Assembly: GCF_003013815.1 (NCBI RefSeq)
Contig: NZ_PRLH01000147.1
Span: 1-37,689, forward strand
Source: Cyanothece sp. BG0011
Lineage (GTDB): Bacteria; Cyanobacteriota; Cyanobacteriia; Cyanobacteriales; Microcystaceae
Length of the DNA stretch: 37,689 nucleotides
Reading direction: 5' to 3'
The translations under genes and the position numbers were made by a program. Shown here in pieces: positions 32,559 to 37,689 of this stretch (positions are counted from its first letter, which is position 1; every line of letters starts with the position of its first letter). Under the pieces are notes generated by a model that was given only the letters and a program-made list of their open reading frames with translations, was not told the DNA's origin and searched no databases.

Positions 32559-32567
32559 TGCTATAAT
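32559..32567 (+). promoter_or_regulatory. Extended -10 promoter element
   Basis: TGCTATAAT is a perfect extended -10 sequence (TGnTATAAT), 44 bases before the ATG at 32611. GAGGAG at 32596-32601 serves as ribosome binding site. A -35 element is not needed with an extended -10 and none is clear. Confidence 0.5.
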
Positions 32568-32610
32568 CAACTTTAACCTTATTTGAATCGTTCTGAGGAG
32601 TTCTAATCAG

Positions 32611-33072
32611 ATGAAAAAACTAATCTTTGCTTTACCTGTTTTATTGGGTGTTGTGGGAATGCCATCTACAAGTATAGCCCACACCATGTTTACTAATTAT
32701 TTAATGAACGATCAATTAGAATTTCAAACCACTTATAGTACCGATGAAGTCGCTGAAAATGCTGAAGTTTATGTTTACGCCCCTAATAATTTTGATGAAC
32801 CTTGGTTAGAGTCGAGAACTGATGAAGAAGGCCGTTTTTCTTTTCTTCCGGATACTTCCATTCCTGGAGACTGGGAAGTCCAAATTATTGATGAAGGCCA
32901 CGGAGAAGTGATTATTGTTCCTGTCACTGAAGATGGAGTTGATTACGAAAATATTAGCTATAAATTAAAACAAGATTTACATTATAGCTCGACTCCGATG
33001 TCTCCTTTACACAGTCTATTAATTACTGCGGGTGTGGGTGGCTTTTGGTTAGTTGTGTTACGTAAAAATTAA
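32611..33072 (+). CDS. Secreted beta-domain protein with C-terminal anchor
   Basis: A 153-residue protein: signal peptide to about residue 23 (LIFALPVLLGVVGMPSTSIA, cut before HTMFTN), a beta-rich domain about 24-115 and a C-terminal hydrophobic helix (SLLITAGVGGFWLVVL) ending RKN. The pattern VYVYAPNNFDEPWLESRTDE, then GRFSFLPDTSIPGDWEVQII resembles carboxypeptidase-regulatory-like or DUF4198-type domains, which often occur with metal importers such as the extra periplasmic subunit of nickel systems. The histidine at the mature N-terminus fits metal binding, but no transporter is encoded nearby. It follows its own extended -10 promoter. Confidence 0.65.
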   Translation: MKKLIFALPVLLGVVGMPSTSIAHTMFTNYLMNDQLEFQTTYSTDEVAENAEVYVYAPNNFDEPWLESRTDEEGRFSFLPDTSIPGDWEVQIIDEGHGEVIIVPVTEDGVDYENISYKLKQDLHYSSTPMSPLHSLLITAGVGGFWLVVLRKN

Positions 33073-33105
33073 TTTGAAATTTTGACGGCAAAAGGGAACA
33101 ACTGA

Positions 33106-33129
33106 CTCTTGCCTTTTGCCCCTTGCCTA
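33106..33129. repeat. Heptanucleotide tandem repeat (TTGCC core)
   Basis: TTGCC cores recur at 33109, 33116 and 33123, period seven. It lies between the secreted beta protein gene and rpmG. Confidence 0.65.
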
Positions 33130-33149
33130 ATTACTTGAGCTTAAGGAGC

Positions 33150-33178
33150 TTGTAAAATTAAATAAAATATGAGATAAT
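33150..33178 (+). promoter_or_regulatory. Candidate promoter for the rpmG-rpsR operon
   Basis: TTGTAA (33150-33155) and GATAAT (33173-33178) are separated by 17 bases, the best spacing for sigma-70-type promoters. They lie 52 to 80 bases before the rpmG start. No other similar pair is seen in the gap. Confidence 0.45.
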
Positions 33179-33229
33179 AGCTGTTTGTGTGTAAATCTAA
33201 ATTAATTCAATAAGTTGCTAAATTAAGCT

Positions 33230-33424
33230 ATGGCCAGTAAAAAAGGGGTTCGACTAATTATTACCCTAGAATGTACAGAATGTCGGACAAACACCGACAA
33301 GCGATCGCCTGGAGTTAACCGCTATACCACCAGCAAAAACCGTCGGAATACCACAGGACGAATAGAACTCAAAAAGTTCTGTCCTCACTGCAACACCCAC
33401 ACGGTTCATAAAGAAATTAAATAG
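33230..33424 (+). CDS. rpmG: Ribosomal protein L33
   Basis: Large-subunit protein of 64 residues. The family pattern is clear: [20 protein letters not shown], with C-x2-C, a [20 protein letters not shown] segment with a second C-x2-H/C (CPHC), and terminal HTVHKEIK. With both zinc-binding pairs present it is the C+ type. ATG at 33230; rpsR follows 32 bases later, the conserved order in cyanobacteria and plastids. Confidence 0.97.
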   Translation: MASKKGVRLIITLECTECRTNTDKRSPGVNRYTTSKNRRNTTGRIELKKFCPHCNTHTVHKEIK

Positions 33425-33456
33425 TTGGATAGCATAAAATAAGGAAAAAGTCAAGT

Positions 33457-33672
33457 ATGAGTTACTATCGCAAACGATTATCTCCCATTCCCCCTAAACA
33501 ACCGATCGATTATAAAGACACAGAATTGCTGAGGAAATTTATCACCGAACGGGGTAAAATCCTACCAAGACGCATTACAGGGTTAACCGCCAAACAACAA
33601 AGAGCTTTAACCTCTGCGGTGAAACGGGCGAGATTTTTAGCCTTATTGCCCTTTGTTAACAAAGAAGCTTAA
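33457..33672 (+). CDS. rpsR: Ribosomal protein S18
   Basis: Small-subunit protein of 71 residues. The characteristic block [20 protein letters not shown] is followed by [20 protein letters not shown] and [10 protein letters not shown], nearly the family consensus. AAGGAAA precedes the ATG at 33457. It is in an operon with rpmG; the exoribonuclease gene begins 145 bases downstream and may be transcribed with it. Confidence 0.97.
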   Translation: MSYYRKRLSPIPPKQPIDYKDTELLRKFITERGKILPRRITGLTAKQQRALTSAVKRARFLALLPFVNKEA

Positions 33673-33817
33673 CCTGATCTCTAATGTTGGGTATTCGGGG
33701 TTAGCATGGTATCAAAACTTAACCCCTAAACTCCCAATGTAACCCCGGAAACCTTATCTCAAAACAGGGGACTATAGAATGGTTAAAGAAAATGTTAGCA
33801 AGTAAGGCAGAAAGCGG

Positions 33818-35830
33818 GTGGAAAAAGGCAAATTAGTTGAATTTAGAGTCAATGGAGAACCCCGTCTAGGGGTGGTTGATCGTCCAGAAGGTAAAAAAGA
33901 TTGGCTGGTTCTTGATAGTGAAGGACATTCCCATAAACTACGACCCCAAAGAATAGATTACGAAGTTCCAGGAGGACCCTACAGTAGTAGTGAAATTCCT
34001 CAATTTCTCCAAGAAATTCAAGACTATCTTGACCCCTCTAGTTTAGAAGTCGCGTGGGAATTACTAATTGAAGAGGGAGAAGCCGTAACACCAGCAGATA
34101 TGGCAAGCTTCCTCTATTCAGAGCAAACGGCACAGTTATGTTATGCAGCCCATCGCTTATTATCAGAAGATAAAATATACTTTAAGAAAAAAGGGGACAA
34201 ATACGAACCCCGTTCCCCCAGTCAAGTCGAAGAAATTAAACATCAACTCGAAGTCGAAAAACAACGTCAACAAGAAAAAGAAATCTTTTTTGAACATATT
34301 CAACAAGCTCTGGCCGGGGAAACGGTAGAATGGAGTCAGAGCGATCGCACTCGGTTAGACTTATTAGAGAAGTTGGTCTTACAACCAGAGCAAAATCATC
34401 GCAACGCTCAAGACTTACTCAAAGAACTGGGAGAAAAAACCACCCCTGAGGCTGCTTTTGACCTATTGGTAGCCTTAAAATGGTGGAGTCCCAACGAAAA
34501 CCTTTTCTTAAAGCGAAGCTCTTACCCTCTCAATTTTCCTCAAAAGGTATTAGATGTGGCCTCTTCTTACTTACAAACTTTGCCCCCCGACCCCGACGGC
34601 GATCGCCTTGACTTGACCCATCTAAAAGTCTATACCATTGACGATGAAAGTACGGAAGAAATTGACGACGGTTTGAGTGTCGAGTATTTAGACGACGATA
34701 GAGTCAAACTATGGATACATATCGCTGATCCCACCCGTTTAGTCACCCCAGGAGACGAATTAGATTTAGAAGCGAGAAAACGCAGCACCACATTATATCT
34801 ACCCACAGGGATGATCTCCATGTTTCCCATGGAGTTGGCCACAGGACCCATGAGTTTACGTCAAGGTCAACTTTGTGCGGCTTTGAGTTTTGGAGTGGTT
34901 TTAGATAGTCAAGGGGGTGTCTTAGATTACTCCATTCATGCAAGTCTCATCAAACCCACCTATCGCCTTACCTACCACGATGTCGATGAAATGTTACAGT
35001 TAGGCATCACTGCCGAGTCAGAATTAGCCGTATTAGCAGACGCAGCCAAAAAACGACATCAATGGCGACAGTCTCAAGGGTCCATCACCATCAAAATGCC
35101 AGAAGCTATTATTAAGGTGAAGTCCGAAGAAGAAATTATCATCGAATTGTTAGAAACCTCTACTTCCCGTCAATTAGTAGCAGAGATGATGATTTTAGCT
35201 GGAGAAGTAGCAGGGACTTACTGTCGAGAAAATGGCATTCCTGTTCCCTTTCGCGGCCAACCTCAGCCAGAATTACCCTCAGACGAAGAATTATTATTAC
35301 TCCCGGCCGGTCCAGTCAGGGCTTGCGCTTTACGCCGTTGTATGCCTCGCAGTGAGATGGGAACCCTACCCAGTCGTCACGCCAGTTTAGGATTAGATAA
35401 TTATACTCAGGTAACGTCCCCAATTCGTCGTTATACAGATTTATTAACCCATTTCCAACTAAAAGCCCATTTGAGAGGGGATGAGTTGCCCTTTCCCTTG
35501 GATGTGATGCAACAAATTTTATACAGTGTTACCCTATCGGCCCAAGAAGCGTCTTTTGTCGAACGACAAACCAACCGTTATTGGGGGTTAGAATTTTTGC
35601 GTCGTAATTCTGATCAAGTGTGGCAAGGATTGGTTTTGCGCTGGTTAAGAGAAGATGAAGGCTTGGGGGTGATCCTTTTAGAAGAATTAGGGTTAGAATT
35701 ACCTCATCGCTTTGAGCGATCGGTCTCTTTAGGCGATCGCCTGAATGTACAAGTCAGTCGCGCTGATCCCCACCGCGATGAAATTCGTTTTCGTGAAATG
35801 CTCGAACACGAAACCATGATTAATAATTAA
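33818..35830 (+). CDS. RNase II/R family 3'-5' exoribonuclease (RNB domain)
   Basis: Degrades RNA from the 3' end in the cytosol. 670 residues, starting at GTG 33818 (ahead of KGKLVEFRVNGEPRLGVVDRPEG, the family start in cyanobacteria as I recall). The N-terminal part about 1-260 holds small beta and helical domains; the RNB catalytic domain about 265-590 begins YTIDDESTEEIDDGLSVEY with metal-binding aspartates D275, D276, D283 and D284, followed by IHIADPTRLV and RSTTLYLPTGMISMFP. YTQVTSPIRRYTDLLTHFQL near 530 is the RNA-channel block. The tail resembles an S1 domain. Shorter than E. coli RNase R (813), like the cyanobacterial RNase II/Zam group. Cannot be separated further. Confidence 0.92.
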   Translation: MEKGKLVEFRVNGEPRLGVVDRPEGKKDWLVLDSEGHSHKLRPQRIDYEVPGGPYSSSEIPQFLQEIQDYLDPSSLEVAWELLIEEGEAVTPADMASFLYSEQTAQLCYAAHRLLSEDKIYFKKKGDKYEPRSPSQVEEIKHQLEVEKQRQQEKEIFFEHIQQALAGETVEWSQSDRTRLDLLEKLVLQPEQNHRNAQDLLKELGEKTTPEAAFDLLVALKWWSPNENLFLKRSSYPLNFPQKVLDVASSYLQTLPPDPDGDRLDLTHLKVYTIDDESTEEIDDGLSVEYLDDDRVKLWIHIADPTRLVTPGDELDLEARKRSTTLYLPTGMISMFPMELATGPMSLRQGQLCAALSFGVVLDSQGGVLDYSIHASLIKPTYRLTYHDVDEMLQLGITAESELAVLADAAKKRHQWRQSQGSITIKMPEAIIKVKSEEEIIIELLETSTSRQLVAEMMILAGEVAGTYCRENGIPVPFRGQPQPELPSDEELLLLPAGPVRACALRRCMPRSEMGTLPSRHASLGLDNYTQVTSPIRRYTDLLTHFQLKAHLRGDELPFPLDVMQQILYSVTLSAQEASFVERQTNRYWGLEFLRRNSDQVWQGLVLRWLREDEGLGVILLEELGLELPHRFERSVSLGDRLNVQVSRADPHRDEIRFREMLEHETMINN

Positions 35831-35854
35831 GAAGTTGATTCTTTAATAATTACA

Positions 35855-36238
35855 ATGGGTGAAAATTGCCTTTTTACTCCTCAACAAATTGTTTATTTAA
35901 CTCATCAGTCTCATCGTCTTTATTGTGAAGTGATTCAAGTAGTCGAATCTCGTCAACTGTGTTGGGTTCGTCCCTTATGTTTAGTAGACATGGCTGAAGA
36001 AAGAGAAATTTATCCTCAATTTTTTGCTCCTAAATTATTAATAGATGTCCGATCAACTTCTGATTTATTATATCCGATTGTTCTGTTTCAAGCTGCTTTA
36101 GATATAGAGGTAATCCCTTTATTAAGTCAGTTACACAGTCCAGATGATTCAATTAATTATAATCCGATAGCTAAAGAAAAATTACATCAATTTATTACTA
36201 AAGTTTGGCAAGAATACCCTGAACTTTTTATGAATTAA
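35855..36238 (+). CDS. Conserved hypothetical protein
   Basis: A 127-residue soluble protein, not assigned. It opens FTPQQIVYLTHQSHRLYCEV and continues VVESRQLCWVRPLCLVD, a mixed beta pattern, then DVRSTSDLLYPIVLFQAALD and a helical C-terminus EKLHQFITKVWQEYPELF. The hydrophobic core pattern is regular and codon use resembles the neighbours, so it is a real gene. It begins 24 bases after the exoribonuclease stop and is probably in the same transcript. Comparable proteins occur next to RNase genes in other cyanobacteria by my impression, but this was not checked. Confidence 0.7.
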   Translation: MGENCLFTPQQIVYLTHQSHRLYCEVIQVVESRQLCWVRPLCLVDMAEEREIYPQFFAPKLLIDVRSTSDLLYPIVLFQAALDIEVIPLLSQLHSPDDSINYNPIAKEKLHQFITKVWQEYPELFMN

Positions 36239-36313
36239 AATTGATTGTTTATGATTCTGCGCTAGGAGGTTTAGTACAGTGTTTAAGCGTCCTTATACTA
36301 ATTATGGAGTGGC

Positions 36314-36439
36314 TTAAATTTTCTCATTTTTTTGATTATTAACATAAGAATGATCATTTAATTCAGGAATATCTGACGTATCAATGGCAGAATCAGGAAT
36401 ATTTTGAATTTCTTTAAGTCGTTTCGGCGAGATACTCAT
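36314..36439 (-). pseudogene. Truncated BrnA/antitoxin-like remnant
   Basis: A 41-codon frame from ATG 36439 to TAA 36314-36316. The translation MSISPKRLKEIQNIPDSAID continues TSDIPELNDHSY, matching the N-terminal half of BrnA-type antitoxins, which in complete form go on with a WENAR/K segment and a ribbon-helix-helix domain. Here it ends VNNQKNEKI, so the DNA-binding half is gone. No toxin gene adjoins it. It could be a short functional peptide but looks like the relic of a lost module. Confidence 0.6.
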
Positions 36440-36568
36440 AATATACCGTTACGCGAAAGTCAAAAGGCAAAAGTACATATTCTATATATTCTGATTTTAA
36501 AATTATACATAAGTTATCCATTTGGGCGAACACCATCGCTAACACCCCTCTATTACAATAATCTGTAA

Positions 36569-36844
36569 ACTTTAATCTTTAAGGAGAATCATGTTTGTGA
36601 GTTTAGAAAAACTGCTGATAGCGGTTTTATTGGTATTGTAGCAACAGAAGGAGAAACTTTTACTGATATTATTGTTCAGTCAGCAGGTTTTCGTGCTTTT
36701 GGTCAAGCTGAATCATTTGTTGCTGATAACTTTGCTTCTGTAGAAGCTGTTCCCGAACCTTTAACTATTTTAGGTGCCGGAACTGCGATCGCTTTTGGTA
36801 GTACATTTAAGCGCAAACTTGTCAAAAATAATAAGAAAAACTAA
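36569..36844 (+). pseudogene. PEP-CTERM protein, C-terminal fragment
   Basis: The plus strand is open from a stop at 36566-36568 to TAA 36842-36844 with no ATG in frame; the ATG at 36591 is in another frame and closes after 16 codons. The fragment reads GFIGIVATEGETFTDIIVQS, then QAESFVADNFASVEA and VPEPLTILGAGTAIAFG ending FKRKLVKNNKKN. The VPEP motif, hydrophobic stretch and basic end form a classic exosortase sorting signal. In intact proteins this tail is cut by a cyanobacterial exosortase. The signal peptide and most of the ectodomain are lost. Open frame length is about 91 codons. Confidence 0.8.
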
Positions 36845-36936
36845 ATTAGAGAATATTGCTCTATTATCGTTAATAATAAAGATAGTCTCCTGATTCATAT
36901 CTAGGGGACTTTTTAAACATTGAGGAATAACGATAA

Positions 36937-37413
36937 ATGGCAAAAGTAACAGAAAACGATCTCAAAAGATTAGAAGGCTTACTGATGAATCGTTTTGATC
37001 AATTAGAAGAAGGACAAAGGGTTTTAGAGAATCGATTAAATGCTTTTGAAAGAGGACAAGGCACAATTAAAGAAGAGATTGAACCCGTTATAACAGGACA
37101 AAATCAACTCAAAGAAAATATTAAAAACTTGGAATCAATACAAACTGAATTGAAAAAAGAAATTAAAGAAGTAATTAACAAAATTACGATAGAAAAAACA
37201 GAACTTCAAGGAGATAGTAAAACCATTAATGCCAAACTAGATGGAGTCAGCGATCGCCTAAAAATGATTGAAACAGCCATAGCCAAAATTCCTGATCTGG
37301 CTGAAAAAGTAGGAGAATTAAAATATTGGAGACAAGTCGTTTATATCCTATTAACCGCTACGATTAGCGGTTTTGTGGGCTGGTTAATTGGTGCAGGCAA
37401 TCTTAATCCTTAA
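36937..37413 (+). CDS. Coiled-coil protein with C-terminal membrane anchor
   Basis: A 158-residue protein, not assigned. Residues about 5-125 are charged and helical with heptad-like spacing (LMNRFDQLEEGQRVLENRLN, IKNLESIQTELKKEIKEV, KTELQGDSKTINAKLDGVSD), so it is likely a coiled coil. A hydrophobic helix WRQVVYILLTATISGFVGWL at about 130-150 is followed by IGAGNLNP. It has the same plan as the 103-residue protein at 15112-15423, and both end with a membrane helix and a short tail. A GAGG element 12 bases upstream supports the ATG. The function is unknown. Confidence 0.7.
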   Translation: MAKVTENDLKRLEGLLMNRFDQLEEGQRVLENRLNAFERGQGTIKEEIEPVITGQNQLKENIKNLESIQTELKKEIKEVINKITIEKTELQGDSKTINAKLDGVSDRLKMIETAIAKIPDLAEKVGELKYWRQVVYILLTATISGFVGWLIGAGNLNP

Positions 37414-37527
37414 GCTATTTGTTAAAGGCAGTTTATGAATTGCTTTTACAAAAATCTTACATCAAGGATTAGGAAAAAAAGCAATTTTAGCAACTGCACC
37501 TAACAAAGTTAAAAATAAGAAAAAACA

Positions 37528-37562
37528 ACTTCTGACTTCTGACTTCCTACTTCTGACTTCGA
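37528..37562. repeat. Heptanucleotide tandem repeat (ACTTCTG)
   Basis: ACTTCTG, ACTTCTG, ACTTCCT, ACTTCTG, ACTTCGA follow with period seven. The 275 bases after the coiled-coil gene hold this array, the second 83-bp repeat and no recognisable gene. Confidence 0.85.
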
Positions 37563-37606
37563 GCGAAGCGATAACTTTCAGGATAGATATAGATAATGAT
37601 GGCATT

Positions 37607-37689
37607 GTCAATCAGAATGTAGAATTTAGAATGTAGAATTTAGAATTACCTCCACCTCAAGTTGGAGGCTTGAAACAAGGAAAACTCTT
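37607..37689. repeat. 83-bp dispersed exact repeat (copy 2, cut by the window end)
   Basis: Identical over 83 bases to 4995-5077 in the same orientation, including the GAATGTA/GAATTTA heptamer array (37615-37647) and the CCTCCA/TGGAGG hairpin. The identity runs to the last base of the window, so the full element cannot be bounded. Confidence 0.93.

Noticed and set aside
37414-37527. Possible gene fragment after the last coiled-coil gene
   Set aside because: Short open stretches in different frames with no recognisable family; considered background.
4995-37689. 83-bp direct repeats as attachment sites of an integrated island
   Set aside because: The DNA between them holds core genes such as rsmG, lnt, lepB, rpmG and rpsR, no integrase, and no tRNA at the ends.

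Overview
The window is chromosomal DNA from a low-GC unicellular cyanobacterium, most likely of the Crocosphaera/Cyanothece type. Three things point there. The HIP1 octamer GCGATCGC recurs about thirty times by eye, on average roughly every 1.3 kb. Several genes belong to families found mainly in cyanobacteria (CCB2/CCB4-type cofactor assembly protein, DUF3067, DUF2993, zinc-ribbon Ser/Thr kinase with an FGE-like tail). Short heptanucleotide tandem repeats (STRR type) and small palindromes sit between genes. No rRNA, tRNA, CRISPR array or intact transposase gene was found.

Layout. 1-5000: two large hybrid histidine kinases in tandem on the minus strand, separated by three copies of a 43-bp repeat. 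5.0-9.1 kb: a repeat-rich gap, rsmG, a beheaded DUF29 gene and a PacL-type calcium ATPase. 9.2-15.5 kb: a mosaic of small genes, with a MazF-like toxin-antitoxin pair, a BrnT/BrnA pair, two apparently solitary antitoxin-like genes (DUF2281-like and HicB-like), an SDR oxidoreductase, a gamma-glutamylcyclotransferase-fold protein, the CCB-type protein, a membrane-anchored VOC protein and a macrodomain protein. 15.5-17.5 kb: the Ser/Thr kinase/FGE fusion. 17.6-27.0 kb: a run of plus-strand genes, DUF3067, DUF2993, GerMN lipoprotein-like protein, a secreted cysteine-repeat protein, lnt, a coiled-coil membrane protein, mazG, lepB, and a BMP-type lipoprotein with its double ATPase. 27.1-31.8 kb (minus): cysE, a cytosine-5 DNA methyltransferase broken by a one-base frameshift at its catalytic motif, a small 2Fe-2S ferredoxin, cobQ and a small winged-helix-like protein. 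31.9-37.7 kb (plus): a one-cysteine PrxQ/Bcp, a secreted beta protein, rpmG-rpsR, an RNase II family exoribonuclease, a conserved hypothetical, remnants of an antitoxin and of a PEP-CTERM protein, and a coiled-coil membrane protein.

The window is mainly housekeeping chromosome with accessory patches. Functional links that can be read from the arrangement are: lepB, the BMP lipoprotein and the ABC ATPase are nearly contiguous, while the expected permeases are absent; ferredoxin and cobQ are 18 bases apart; rpmG, rpsR and the exoribonuclease form a translation/RNA cluster. The most notable observations are the homopolymer frameshift exactly at the PCQP catalytic motif of the methyltransferase, a secreted protein built of four two-cysteine repeats with invariant spacing, and several families of dispersed repeats, including an exact 83-bp repeat shared by positions 4995 and 37607, the latter running off the end of the window.
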